A DNA stretch of 64,000 nt, taken from the NCBI RefSeq assembly GCF_050847355.1, contig NZ_CP193759.1, forward strand, positions 1 to 64,000. The letters run 5' to 3'. The DNA is from Limimaricola sp027213785 (lineage in GTDB: Bacteria; Pseudomonadota; Alphaproteobacteria; Rhodobacterales; Rhodobacteraceae). The notes under the pieces were generated by a model, which searched no databases, had not been told where the DNA came from, and saw nothing but the letters and a program-made list of their open reading frames with translations. The translations under genes and the position numbers were made by a program. Below are positions 41,334-50,567 of this stretch, one piece after another. Numbering within the stretch: the stretch's first letter is position 1; every line of letters starts with the position of its first letter.

Positions 41334-41812
41334 TTGCCGCGCGGCTCGGCGAGCCAGCCGGGCACCGGGATCTCGCCCAGCTCCGGCTTGGCGAGGACCA
41401 GCGCCAGGATCGTCAGGATCGGCACCAGCAGCAGGACGAGCGGCAGCGCCGGGTTCGGCGCCCGGTGCGCGCCCTCGCGTTCGGCCACGGCGACGAGGAC
41501 GTAGCCGACCCAGACGTGAAAGCTCACCAGCAGCGCCACGAAGACCAGCTTCGCGAACATCCATGTCACGAAGACCTCGCGCAGGAAGATCAGCCCGGTC
41601 CCCGAGGCGATGGCGAGCACCGCCGAGGGCGTGACGAAATAGGTATAGGCGTAATGGGTGGCGCGGCGGATGCGGCGGTAGTCGCTCGGGCCGATCGCCG
41701 GGTCGTGCCGCGCCAGCATCAGCGGCAGCGCGAAGAGCCCGCCGCACCACAGCAGCAGCATGCCGACATGCAGCGCCTTCAGATGTGGGATCAGCCCGGC
41801 GAGCCAGCTCAT
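41303..41812 (-). CDS. CopD/HemJ-like membrane protein
   Basis: 169-residue integral membrane protein with four segments and conserved histidines (LIPHLKALHVGMLLLWCGG near the start, ATHYAYTYFVTPSAVLAIAS in the middle). This is the layout of the CopD/HemJ (UPF0093) superfamily, which binds haem or handles copper. Its gene is coupled to the CtaG-like assembly factor by a 4-base overlap, so a role in haem or copper supply to the oxidase is likely. Confidence 0.72.
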   Translation of the reverse strand: MSWLAGLIPHLKALHVGMLLLWCGGLFALPLMLARHDPAIGPSDYRRIRRATHYAYTYFVTPSAVLAIASGTGLIFLREVFVTWMFAKLVFVALLVSFHVWVGYVLVAVAEREGAHRAPNPALPLVLLLVPILTILALVLAKPELGEIPVPGWLAEPRGNQLPFDVPRR

Positions 41813-42519
41813 GCCGCCGCGCGCTCCGCCAAGCGCCAGCCGCGGCGCGCGGTGAGGGCGATCACCGCGAGATAGGGCAGCATCGCCGGCACCCACATGA
41901 TCAGCCCGCCGAGTTGCTGGTCGGCCAGCGGCGAGAGGCCCCAGCCGAGCGGCGCCAGCGCATGCGCCGCGTAGAGCTGCGCCGGGGCGAAGGTGAGGAT
42001 CGCGCCGAGCAGCCCCATCTGCATGAGCCCGGCCAGCGACCACAGCATCGCCTCGATGGCCGATCGTTCGGCCAGCACCGCGCGCCAGAACCAGACGGCG
42101 GAGCCCAGCAGGCTCAGCTGCATGATCCAGTAGACGGCGATGTAGCGCAGCGCGAGGTCATAGGCGGCGGGCAGGTGCCAGGCCCAGAGCAGGGCGGTCG
42201 AGATCAGGAAGGGCAGGGCGGCGCCCGAGGGACGGCGGCTGGGCCACGCGGCGGCGAGAAGCGGCGCCGCCACGGCGACCAGCAGCACGTGGTGAACGAC
42301 CCGTGCCGAGAACAGCGCCACCGCCATGGCGCAGAGCGGCGAGACGAAGGCGAGGGCCAGCACCGCCGTCGCGGCGAGGCCGGCGCGGCTGTGCCGCAGG
42401 GCGATCGCCATGGCGAGCAGACCGCCCAGCAGCAGGGGATCGAAATTCCACGATTGCAGCGCGTTCGCCGGCACGGGCGCCGCGCCGCAATAGCTCCCCG
42501 GCAATAACCATTCCGACAT
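41809..42519 (-). CDS. ctaG: CtaG-like (caa3-type) cytochrome oxidase assembly factor
   Basis: 236-residue membrane protein with about seven segments. PLCAMAVALFSARVVHHVLLVAVAAPLLA, in two blocks with paired histidines, and WAWHLPAAYDLAL plus LGGLIMWVPAMLPYL match the caa3-type CtaG family (PF09678). Needed for assembly of some haem-copper oxidases. First gene of the minus-strand assembly pair; upstream is a 137-bp gap before the divergent acetyltransferase gene. Confidence 0.82.
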   Translation of the reverse strand: MSEWLLPGSYCGAAPVPANALQSWNFDPLLLGGLLAMAIALRHSRAGLAATAVLALAFVSPLCAMAVALFSARVVHHVLLVAVAAPLLAAAWPSRRPSGAALPFLISTALLWAWHLPAAYDLALRYIAVYWIMQLSLLGSAVWFWRAVLAERSAIEAMLWSLAGLMQMGLLGAILTFAPAQLYAAHALAPLGWGLSPLADQQLGGLIMWVPAMLPYLAVIALTARRGWRLAERAAA

Positions 42520-42656
42520 CCGGCATCCCCTCGCCCCGTTCGCGCGGGCGCCCGGTTTCGGCCGTCCCGCTGAACCGAACGTCCCGGACCGGCTCGGGTT
42601 CTACCGGTGATCGCATAAATTTGACGCGTGCCCGCAATCGGGTAGGGGGCCAGAGA

Positions 42657-43142
42657 ATGCCCGGCCCGGCCATTGCGGGGACATGCCCGAACATCCTATT
42701 TTCGGGCATGGGTAGCGAAGCGCTTTACCACCTGCTCGACCCCGGCAACGCGTACCGTCTCCGGGGTGCCGAGGTCTTCGACCACGCGGTCGATCCCAAC
42801 CAACTCGCCAAATTCCTCGCCGACGAGGGTCATGTTCTGGTCTTCGCCACGATCGGCGACGCGGTGGTGGGTTTCGCTTCCGGCACCGTGCTGCTGCATC
42901 CCGACAAGCAGCCGATCTTCTTCGTCAACGAGGTCGGCGTTCGCGAGGCGTCGCGGCGGCAGGGCATTGCCACGGCCTTGTGCGAGTTGTTGATCGACGT
43001 GGCACGTGCGCGCGGATGCAAGGGGGTCTGGCTCGCCACCGAGGCGGAAAATATTGCCGCACGGGCGCTCTACCGGCGGCTCGACGCGCGGGAAACGCGA
43101 GATCTGGTCGCCTATGACTGGGATGACGCGATGGGCAAATGA
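42657..43142 (+). CDS. GNAT-family N-acetyltransferase
   Basis: 161 residues. The acetyl-CoA pocket is clear: FVNEVGVREASRRQGIATAL (R/Q-x-x-G-x-A) and the later AENIAARALYRRLDAR. The pattern VGVREASRRQGIATALCELL is reminiscent of AAC(3)-I-type aminoglycoside acetyltransferases, but the identity is too weak to claim resistance. The ATG at 42657 has GGTAGGGGG upstream; the ATG at 42708 (MGSEALYHLL) is a shorter alternative. Unlinked to its neighbours. Confidence 0.75.
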   Translation: MPGPAIAGTCPNILFSGMGSEALYHLLDPGNAYRLRGAEVFDHAVDPNQLAKFLADEGHVLVFATIGDAVVGFASGTVLLHPDKQPIFFVNEVGVREASRRQGIATALCELLIDVARARGCKGVWLATEAENIAARALYRRLDARETRDLVAYDWDDAMGK

Positions 43143-43313
43143 GGGTTGCGATGCCCCGATACGGCCGTTGGAGGTTCCCCGCTGCCTCGCCCCGAGATGG
43201 CAGCGACGCGTTCCGGGCCCAAGCATCGTGCCGTTGTTGGCCCCGGTGAAGGAGGACCGGTCCGACCGTCGCCGCCGTGAGGTCAGGGCGGCGCCGATCT
43301 CCGGCCGGGACGC

Positions 43314-44267
43314 TCAGTCGATCCAGCCGTCCACCACGTCCTTGTTCTCGCGGACCCAGTTCTCGGCGACGTCGCGCGGGTCCATCTCGTCACGGCCGAT
43401 CTGCAGGATCCAGCCGTTGACCATCTCGGGCTCGAGCCGCAACTGGCTGAGGAACTTCGCGACCGGCGGGTTCCGCGTTTCGAGCGATTTCGAGTAGCCC
43501 ACGAAGATCTCGGCATCGCGGCTGGCACAGGCGAAATGCGAGACTTCGAGCCAGTCGGTCGCGTCGAGATCGACATTCTCGCAGCCCTCGCTCCGGGCCG
43601 GTTCCTCGATCGGCGAGAGGTCGTAGGCGGCATGCACCCATTCCGGGGTCCAATAGTAGAACAGGATCGGCTGTTCGCGCTGGATCGCGGTCTTGAGCTG
43701 CGCCTTGAAGGTGGCATCGGGCAGGTTCTCGGCCTCCCACAGCTCCGAGAGGCCGTAACTCTTGAACTTCACCTCCCACATGCGAGCTGATTTCCAGCCG
43801 ACATCGCCGGCCCAGTACTCGCCTTTGCCGTTGCCGTCCTTGTCGAACATCGCGGCGATCTCGGGATCGCGCAGATCCTCGATCGAGCGGACCCGCTCGG
43901 CCATGTAGGCGGGCACGTAGAGCTTTTGCGTGCCCAGGTAGGGCGCGTTGTGCGCCATGGTTTCGGCGTCCTCGACATAGGCGTTCCAGATCGCCTCGCG
44001 GGCGGGCAGCCAGAGGTCGGGAAAGACGTCGGCCGAGCCATCGCCCTTGTCGATGCCCGCCGCGATGATCGAGCCGTCCGACAGCCCTTCGACGATCTCG
44101 GCCTCCGAACCCAGCGGCCCGTCGATCACAGCCTCGATCACATGGGCGATGGCCGAGGCGCCGGTCCAGGTCAGGTCGCCGATCCGGACGGTCGGGTCCT
44201 GCGCGGCGGCGGGCAGGGCAAGGCCGCAGGCCGCGACGCTCGCGGCGAGGGTGAACGCTCTGGTCAT
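43314..44267 (-). CDS. proX: Quaternary-amine ABC transporter binding protein (ProX/OpuAC type)
   Basis: 317-residue periplasmic protein with signal peptide (MTRAFTLAASVAACGLALPA, cleavage at about AAA-QD). VRIGDLTWTGASAIAHVIEA, DVFPDLWLPAREAIWNAYV and FYYWTPEWVHAAYDL show the Trp-rich ligand box expected for glycine betaine-type cations. It is the last gene of the DUF1989-GcvT/proVWX operon, 54 bases after the permease. Ligand may be glycine betaine, choline or another methylated amine. Confidence 0.87.
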   Translation of the reverse strand: MTRAFTLAASVAACGLALPAAAQDPTVRIGDLTWTGASAIAHVIEAVIDGPLGSEAEIVEGLSDGSIIAAGIDKGDGSADVFPDLWLPAREAIWNAYVEDAETMAHNAPYLGTQKLYVPAYMAERVRSIEDLRDPEIAAMFDKDGNGKGEYWAGDVGWKSARMWEVKFKSYGLSELWEAENLPDATFKAQLKTAIQREQPILFYYWTPEWVHAAYDLSPIEEPARSEGCENVDLDATDWLEVSHFACASRDAEIFVGYSKSLETRNPPVAKFLSQLRLEPEMVNGWILQIGRDEMDPRDVAENWVRENKDVVDGWID

Positions 44268-44321
44268 GTCATGGTCCTTCCTTCTGGTCTCGTCGTTGGC
44301 TTTTGGGGGAAGAGGGGGCGC

Positions 44322-45866
44322 TCAGCGCGCGCCTGGCCTGGTTTTCTGCACCACCCGGTCGATCATCATCGCCAGGAGCGCGATGCCGATGCCGGCGAGG
44401 ATGCCGCGGCCGGTCTCGGTGTTCTCCAGCGCCTCGGTGACGACGTAGCCCATGCCGCCCGCGCCGATCAGCGCCGCGACAACCACCATCGACAGGCTCA
44501 TCATCACCACCTGGTTGATCCCGGCCATGATCGAGGGCAGGGCGAGCGGCAGCTCGACCTTGGTCAGCAGGTGTTTGGGGCTGGCGCCGAAGGCGAGGGC
44601 GGCCTCGCGGGTGGAGGCGGGGACCTGCCTGATGCCGAGCGCGGTCAGTCGCACCATCGGCGGCATCGCGAAGATCACCGTGGCGAGGATGCCCGGCGGC
44701 TTGCCGATCGAGAAGAAGGCGATGGCGGGCAGCAGGTAGACGAAGGAGGGGATCGTCTGCATCACGTCAAGGATCGGCGTGACGATGCCCTGCCCGCGCT
44801 CGGACTTGCCTACGAGAATGCCGAGCGGCAGGCCGATCGCCACGCAGATCAGCGAGGCGGCCACCACCAGCGACAGCGTGTCCATCGCCGTCTGCCAGAA
44901 ACCGAACAATGCGAGATAGGCCAGCGTCGCGCCGACGAAGAGCGTGGTCCGCGCATCGGCCAGCCGATGCGCGAGGACCAGCAGCACGCCCATGGTGATC
45001 GGCCATGGGGTGCCGACGAAGACCGAGGTGATCGCGCCGAGCATGCCGCGCAGCGCTTGGGTGATGCCGTCGAACAGGACCCCGTGGAACACCGTCAGGT
45101 AGGAAATCGTGTCGTCGATCGCGCCCGCGACATAGGTGTTGAGGCTCACCGGCGGCGCGTCCGGGGCGGCCGGGGTTCGCTCCATGATCCGGTTGCCGGA
45201 GGCATCGCGCGGAAAGCTGACCTCGTCGGGCCGGTCGATCCAGATCAGGGTCGGGAACTCGCCGATCAGGAAGCAGTCGAAGCGCGCCTTGAAGCCCACC
45301 GCCTCGCCTTCGACCACGGCCTCGGCCTGACGCAAGCAACTGCGCTCGTCCGGCACGAACTGGGTGGCGCGGTAGATCATCATCGGCACGATCAGGAGCG
45401 TGATCATCGCGCAAAGCAGCAGCCTCGACGTGCAGATGCCGCTGCTCACCGCGCGGTTGACCCGCCAGCGGCCATATTGCGCCGAGTAGACCCGGTCGGC
45501 CATCCAGGCGAAGAAGAGCCGGCCAAGGATTAGCGCGGCGACGCCCGCGATGAGATGGGTGTCGGCCCAGCCCTCGTAGCGCGCGACGAGGAAGTCCTTG
45601 TCGGCATTGTCGGCGGCGGCCTTGGAATACTTGTAGACCAGCGCGCCGTTGACCATCGCGATCAGGTCGATCACCAGCCCGGCCACGAAGAGGGTGATGT
45701 TGCCCCTGAGCGCGGCCCAGACGAAGCTGCCGAGCAGCGCCGCCTTGTTGAAATGCAGGCGGCCCAGCGTCGCCTTCTGGATCTTGAGAAAGACCTCGGC
45801 GTAGTAGTCGCCATTGGGGCCGGCGAAATCGCTGAAGTGTTGCCGGGGATCGGATTGGTCGCTCAT
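44322..45866 (-). CDS. proW: ProW-like ABC permease with long N-terminal extension
   Basis: 514 residues; ordinary ProW/OpuAB permeases are about 280-350. The C-terminal half is the classic permease (SLICVAIGLPLGILVGKSER, MQTIPSFVYLLPAIAFFSIG, REAALAFGASPKHLLTKVEL, MVVVAALIGAGGMGYVV). The N-terminal 250 residues hold additional membrane segments, including FNKAALLGSFVWAALRGNIT, a pattern resembling DUF2628-like membrane domains. The start at 45866 leaves 4 bases after the ATPase stop. The extension may add a sensory or gating part. Confidence 0.85.
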   Translation of the reverse strand: MSDQSDPRQHFSDFAGPNGDYYAEVFLKIQKATLGRLHFNKAALLGSFVWAALRGNITLFVAGLVIDLIAMVNGALVYKYSKAAADNADKDFLVARYEGWADTHLIAGVAALILGRLFFAWMADRVYSAQYGRWRVNRAVSSGICTSRLLLCAMITLLIVPMMIYRATQFVPDERSCLRQAEAVVEGEAVGFKARFDCFLIGEFPTLIWIDRPDEVSFPRDASGNRIMERTPAAPDAPPVSLNTYVAGAIDDTISYLTVFHGVLFDGITQALRGMLGAITSVFVGTPWPITMGVLLVLAHRLADARTTLFVGATLAYLALFGFWQTAMDTLSLVVAASLICVAIGLPLGILVGKSERGQGIVTPILDVMQTIPSFVYLLPAIAFFSIGKPPGILATVIFAMPPMVRLTALGIRQVPASTREAALAFGASPKHLLTKVELPLALPSIMAGINQVVMMSLSMVVVAALIGAGGMGYVVTEALENTETGRGILAGIGIALLAMMIDRVVQKTRPGAR

Positions 45867-45870
45867 CTCT

Positions 45871-46932
45871 TCATACCTCTCCCTTGATGCCATGCAGCAG
45901 CGCGTCCTTGGTCACGACGCCCACGGGTCGGCCGTCGCTCATGATCATGATGGGATGCTCCTGATCGACGGCCCGGGTGATCAGCGCGTCGAGATTGTCG
46001 TCGGGCCCGGCCTTGGGGCAGGCCTCGAGCGGCGGCAGAACGATGCCATTGCGGGTGTAGGCATCGATCGACTGCATCACGGTATGGGCGAAGACTAGCT
46101 TCAGCTTGGAGATGCCCGCGACGAACTCCGCGACGTAGTCGTCGGCCGGGGCGGTCACGATCTCTTCCGGCGTGCCGGTCTGCACGACCTCGCCATCCTT
46201 CATGATGGCGATGCGCGTCCCCATGCGGATGGCTTCGTCCAGATCGTGGGTGATGAAGAGCGTGGTCTTGTTCATCACCCGCGACAGGGCGAGGAACTCG
46301 TCCTGCAGTCCACGGCGGATCAGCGGGTCGAGCGCCGAGAAGGGCTCGTCCATAAGCAGGATGTCGGGATCGGCGGCCATGGCGCGGGCGAGGCCCACGC
46401 GCTGCTGCATGCCGCCCGACAATTCGCTGGGCATGCGGTCGCCATAGCCTTGCAGGCTGACCAGCTCGATCACCCGGTCGGCGGCCTCGGCGCGGGTGAA
46501 GGGATCGACGTTGCGCAGTTCCAGCGCGAAGGAGATGTTGTCGCGTACCGTACGGTGCGGCAGCAGCGCCATGTTCTGGAACACCATGCCGATCTTCTTG
46601 GCGCGCATCGCGCGCAGCCCTTCGGGATCGAGCCGTCCGACATCGACCCCGTCGATCAGGATCTGGCCGCTGGTCGGCTCGATCAGCCGGTTTATGTGAC
46701 GCACCAGCGTCGACTTGCCCGAGCCCGAGAGCCCCATGATGCAGAAGATCTCGCCCCGGCCGACTGAGATCGACACGTCGCGCACGCCGACCACCGATTG
46801 GTAACGCTCGAGCACCTCCGACTTGGAGAGGTTCTCGCGGCGCAATGCCTGCATCGCCTCCTCGGCGCGGGGCCCGAAGATCTTCCAGATGTTGCGGGCG
46901 ACGACGACTTCGTCCGTATCTGCTTGTGTCAT
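45871..46932 (-). CDS. proV: ProV-like ABC transporter ATPase
   Basis: 353-residue ATPase of the glycine betaine/proline type: Walker A GLSGSGKSTLVRHINRL, signature LSGGMQQRVGLARAM, Walker B ILLMDEPFSALDPL. The C-terminal region after residue 275 is a CBS-like segment ending ...IMSDGRPVGVVTKDALL, which in OpuA senses ionic strength. ATGA overlap with the upstream DUF1989-GcvT gene. Confidence 0.9.
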   Translation of the reverse strand: MTQADTDEVVVARNIWKIFGPRAEEAMQALRRENLSKSEVLERYQSVVGVRDVSISVGRGEIFCIMGLSGSGKSTLVRHINRLIEPTSGQILIDGVDVGRLDPEGLRAMRAKKIGMVFQNMALLPHRTVRDNISFALELRNVDPFTRAEAADRVIELVSLQGYGDRMPSELSGGMQQRVGLARAMAADPDILLMDEPFSALDPLIRRGLQDEFLALSRVMNKTTLFITHDLDEAIRMGTRIAIMKDGEVVQTGTPEEIVTAPADDYVAEFVAGISKLKLVFAHTVMQSIDAYTRNGIVLPPLEACPKAGPDDNLDALITRAVDQEHPIMIMSDGRPVGVVTKDALLHGIKGEV

Positions 46933-49247
46933 GCGCGGGCCTTCTCTCTCTCGGGGTCCAGGAAGGGCAGACCGGTGACGCTACAGGGCAGGCGCTTCAT
47001 GCGGCCGTCGAGCCGGCCGATCTCGAGCGCGGTGCCGATCTCGGCGGTCTCGATGGCGATCCGGGCCATCGCGATGGCATGGCCGAGCTGTGGCGAGTAG
47101 CAGCCGCTGGTAACGGTGCCGACCTGCTCGCGGCCCGCGAAGACCGCGTTGCCGTGATGCGGCGCCTCGTCCCCCGTTAGATGCAGGCCGACCAGGGCGC
47201 GCCGCGGGGCGGCGCCGTTGCGTTCGAGCGCGGCGCGGCCGATGAAGTCCGGCTTGGCCATTGCCACGGCGAAGCCCAGCCCCGCCTCGAACGCGTCGCA
47301 CTCGGGGCCGAACTCGGCGCCGGCGGTCATCAGGCCGGCCTCGATCCGCAGCATCTCGAGCGCGTCGGCCCCCATCGGGACCAGCCCCTGTGGCGCGCCT
47401 GCCTCCATCAGCCCGTCCCAGATCGTCACCGCGTCGTCCCGGTCGCAGAAGATCTCGTAGCCCAGCTCGCCGGTGAAGCCGGTGCGGCTCAGCATGAAAA
47501 CCGGCCCGTCGCGGTCGCGCAGTCGGGCGATGGTGAAGCCGAACCATTTGAGGTTGTCGAGCGAGGGGCGCGTCGGCGGCGTGAAGACCACCTCGCGCAG
47601 GATGTCGCGGGATTTCGGACCCTGCAGCGCCAGATTGGCCATGCGCTGCCCGACGGCGAGCACGCGGGCGTTCAGGCCGAGCCGGCGCGCCTGCTCGCGC
47701 AGGTGCAGCGCGGAGTCCTCGGAACCGCAGCACCAGCGGAAGACGGCCGGCTCGATCCTGAACAGCGTGCCATCGTCGAGCACGCTGCCGCGCGCGTCGC
47801 AGAGCAGCGCGTAAATGCCGCGATGCAGCGCCAGCTTCGAGACGTCGCGCGTCATGCAGTGCTGCAGCAGCCGCTCGGCATCGGGGCCGGCCACGTCGAA
47901 CTTGCGCAATCCGGACATGTCCTGCAGCGTCGCGGCGTTCTTGCAGGCCCAGTATTCCTCGATCGCGCCGGTGCCGTCGTAGTCGGAGGGCAGCCACAGG
48001 TCGCGCCGGGCGTGAAACCGGGTGGTGAGCCGCGAAGTACGGGGGTGGAACGCCGATGGCTCGGTCAGGCGACCGGCGTCGTCTGGTTGCGCGCGCCAGG
48101 TGACCGCATGTGTGATGGGCGTATCCTCTCGATAGATGCGGACATGGATGTCCGTCGGGTTCCAGCCATTGACCGGGTCGACGTCGTCGGGGCAGGCGGT
48201 GTTGACGCAGACCAGATCGGTCAGCGCCTCCATGACCACGTGGTCACCAGGGCGCGACCAAGCCTCGTCGCTGGCGATGCGGTGATCGGCGCCGTCGATC
48301 CAGGTGTTGAAGAAGAAGTTGATGGCTGGCCATGCGCTGCGCGGGGCGACCCCATAGGGGGCGAAGGCCCCGGTGATATTGTCCGAGCAGTTCACGTGGC
48401 CGGGAAAGCCGCGCTCTTCGTATCCGCGCGCGGTGCAAGCCAAGGCGAAGGTGTCGTGGCGCCCCACCGTGTCCTGACGCATCGACAGCAGCGGGCGGAT
48501 GTCCTGATCGAAGAACTTGTCGCCGAGGCCGGGCGAGGGAAAGGCGCTGCGGCTCATGGTGCGCGAGACGGTGCTGTCGATGTATCGTTCGATCCCGGCA
48601 TCGAGCGCATCGGAGCGCATCGCCATGAAGTCGGAGCATTGCTGCCCCTCTACGTCGATGATCTGGACGAACTCGCCCTTCCTGAGCTCATAGGCCAGAG
48701 CGGTGCCGCGGGTGACGCGGAACTCGTCGCGGATCTGGCCGAGGGGTTCGGGCAGCATCAGATGGCCCGTGATGTGCGCGGGCGGGGTGACCGTGATCTC
48801 GGCCAGGCCACCGCCGCCCGAGGTCAGGTAACCGGGATCGGTCGGGACGATCACGAAGACGGAGGCGTCGGCTTTCGCCCTCGTGACGTAGATCTCGCCC
48901 CCGGCGCCGTCGCCGAACAGGACGAGCGCGGTCGCTTCCTCGAGCCAGGCGTCGCGAGCCGCGGCGATCGCCGCCATCTCGCGGCTGTCGAAGCCGCCGG
49001 TATCGAGGGCGGTCGCGGAGTTGGTAGGGATGTCCAGCGCCGTGACTCCGAATTCCCGTTGGTCGTCGGCGATGGCGGTCAGGTAGACCGGGGCGCCGCC
49101 ATCGACATCGGTGATCGAGATCAGGCTGCCCGCGGCGACGCGCAGCCGCACCGCCATGCCGTTCGAGACGCGGGCCTTGTGGTGTACCGGCTGACCGAGA
49201 CCACTATAGCGCGATCGGGCCTCCCCTAGGGGCCGGGCCATGGTCAT
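46929..49247 (-). CDS. DUF1989-GcvT fusion, putative folate-dependent demethylase
   Basis: 772 residues. The N-terminal half (to about 390) is DUF1989/urea-carboxylase-associated type: YELRKGEFVQIIDVEGQQCS, HVNCSDNITGAFAPYG and INFFFNTWIDGADHRI, possibly preceded by a degenerate first copy. The C-terminal half is a GcvT aminomethyltransferase domain (SGLRKFDVAGPDAERLLQHC, SRTGFTGELGYEIFCDRDDA). The ATG at 49247 has GGGGAGGA upstream. It is first in an operon with proVWX, so it should act on the imported amine by moving a C1 unit to folate. No FAD domain is present, so the chemistry differs from the DMGDH-like enzymes. Confidence 0.8.
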   Translation of the reverse strand: MTMARPLGEARSRYSGLGQPVHHKARVSNGMAVRLRVAAGSLISITDVDGGAPVYLTAIADDQREFGVTALDIPTNSATALDTGGFDSREMAAIAAARDAWLEEATALVLFGDGAGGEIYVTRAKADASVFVIVPTDPGYLTSGGGGLAEITVTPPAHITGHLMLPEPLGQIRDEFRVTRGTALAYELRKGEFVQIIDVEGQQCSDFMAMRSDALDAGIERYIDSTVSRTMSRSAFPSPGLGDKFFDQDIRPLLSMRQDTVGRHDTFALACTARGYEERGFPGHVNCSDNITGAFAPYGVAPRSAWPAINFFFNTWIDGADHRIASDEAWSRPGDHVVMEALTDLVCVNTACPDDVDPVNGWNPTDIHVRIYREDTPITHAVTWRAQPDDAGRLTEPSAFHPRTSRLTTRFHARRDLWLPSDYDGTGAIEEYWACKNAATLQDMSGLRKFDVAGPDAERLLQHCMTRDVSKLALHRGIYALLCDARGSVLDDGTLFRIEPAVFRWCCGSEDSALHLREQARRLGLNARVLAVGQRMANLALQGPKSRDILREVVFTPPTRPSLDNLKWFGFTIARLRDRDGPVFMLSRTGFTGELGYEIFCDRDDAVTIWDGLMEAGAPQGLVPMGADALEMLRIEAGLMTAGAEFGPECDAFEAGLGFAVAMAKPDFIGRAALERNGAAPRRALVGLHLTGDEAPHHGNAVFAGREQVGTVTSGCYSPQLGHAIAMARIAIETAEIGTALEIGRLDGRMKRLPCSVTGLPFLDPEREKARA

Positions 49248-49295
49248 AGTATCCTCCCCGTGGTCGCGATCCGAAGCGAAGGGATCAGTGCACAT

Positions 49296-49309
49296 TGAAA
49301 CCGGTTACA
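49296..49309. promoter_or_regulatory. LacI-type operator candidate A
   Basis: TGAAACCGGTTACA, a 14-bp dyad centred on CCGG with one mismatched pair, 49 bases upstream of the DUF1989-GcvT start. The same core is found 65 bp further on at 49362-49373. Confidence 0.65.
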
Positions 49310-49361
49310 TTTGCGAGCGCCGTTACAGTTCATCTCGAATTCTCGGTTGTTGAATGGGGAA

Positions 49362-49373
49362 GTAACCGGTTAC
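49362..49373. promoter_or_regulatory. LacI-type operator candidate B
   Basis: Perfect 12-bp palindrome GTAACCGGTTAC, centre 65 bp from candidate A and 65 bases before the lacI start. Two sites at this spacing on one promoter region would allow DNA looping by a tetramer or independent control of the two divergent genes. Confidence 0.7.
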
Positions 49374-49437
49374 ATCGAGGCATTCGACGTCACGCCACGT
49401 CAATCTCGAATCTTGTACGACACCCGGGAGCTGGGCA

Positions 49438-50454
49438 TTGGCCGAAAAAATAGGCAGAATTCGCGATGTTGCGAAGGAAAGCGGGCTTTCCATCGCAACG
49501 GTGTCGCGGGTGATGAACGGCTACAAGGGGGTCAGAGAGGCGACTCGGGAAAAGGTGCTACGCGCCTGCGAGCGACTGGACTACGTGCCCAACTCCGCTG
49601 CGCGGGCCCTCTCGACCAGCCGGACTCGCACCGTGGCGGCGATCATCCCGACGATCGAGAACTCGGTCTATGCGAAATTCGTGGCCGCGATCGAGCAGAC
49701 GCTCTCCGAACAGGGCTATACCTTGCTGCTTGCCGTGTCGCATGGCAGCGAGGCCGAAGAGATCGAGGCCGCCCGCAAGCTGCTCGCCATGGGCGCGGAT
49801 GCCTTCATCCTAAGCGGCGCCGCGCATGATCGGGCGCTGCTCGACATGCTGGCACGCCGCAAGGTTCCGCATGTCTTCACCTCGATCTGGGCCGGGCCGG
49901 AGGGCCCGGTGCCCTGCATCGGATACGACAATCACGAGATCGCAAGGAGCGCCGTCGGCTATCTCGCCGAACGGGGACACCGGCATCTTGGGGTGATCCA
50001 CGGGCCGCTCGCCGATAACGACCGCGCCGTGGCTCGAAAAGCCGGGGTCGTGGCGATGCGCGCGCAGGGGCTGGAGCTGTGCTTCGAGGAGACCGAGCTG
50101 AGCGTGGCGGGGGGCAAGAGCGCGACGGCGCGGTTGCTTGACCGCGATCCCGATCTCACCGCGCTGCTGTGCTTTTCGGACGTGCTGGCGCTTGGCGCCT
50201 ATTTCGCGCTGGCCGAGCGGGGGCGGCGCGTTCCTGACGATATGGCGGTGATGGGCTTCGACAACCTTGACTGGACCTCCGAGACGGTGCCGCCGCTCAC
50301 CACCATCGACCTGCCCGCCGGCATGATGGGTCGCGAGGTGGCGGGGCAGATCGTCGAGCATCTCGAACATCGCACGCCACTCGCCCCGGTGCTGCTGCCC
50401 TCACGCATCGTCGAGCGCGGATCGGTCGGACCGGGGCCCGGCGGGATCTCCTGA
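49438..50454 (+). CDS. LacI-family regulator of the DUF1989-GcvT/proVWX operon
   Basis: 338-residue LacI/GalR regulator with helix-turn-helix RIRDVAKESGLSIATVSRVM and hinge YVPNSAARALSTSRT; effector domain GAYFALAERGRRVPDDMAVM and GFDNLDWTSETVPPLTTID. It appears to start with TTG at 49438, with GGGAG 9 bases upstream. Divergent from the importer operon, with two CCGG-centred palindromes between. LacI factors mostly bind sugars, so control of an amine importer by one is less common. Confidence 0.84.
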   Translation: MAEKIGRIRDVAKESGLSIATVSRVMNGYKGVREATREKVLRACERLDYVPNSAARALSTSRTRTVAAIIPTIENSVYAKFVAAIEQTLSEQGYTLLLAVSHGSEAEEIEAARKLLAMGADAFILSGAAHDRALLDMLARRKVPHVFTSIWAGPEGPVPCIGYDNHEIARSAVGYLAERGHRHLGVIHGPLADNDRAVARKAGVVAMRAQGLELCFEETELSVAGGKSATARLLDRDPDLTALLCFSDVLALGAYFALAERGRRVPDDMAVMGFDNLDWTSETVPPLTTIDLPAGMMGREVAGQIVEHLEHRTPLAPVLLPSRIVERGSVGPGPGGIS

Positions 50455-50567
50455 TCGCGCCACCCCTGTCGATGCCCGTTCCGCCCGTTTTTCGAGCAAT
50501 TGGAGGGCATGGATGGCAACGGCAGCGGGGGTGCGCGTCGTTCACACGATGCTCATGAAAAAATCTT

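Noticed and set aside
42657..43142. Aminoglycoside resistance gene (AAC(3)-I)
   Set aside because: Only the general GNAT pocket and a loose pattern resemble AAC(3)-I; no resistance gene context or mobile element is present.
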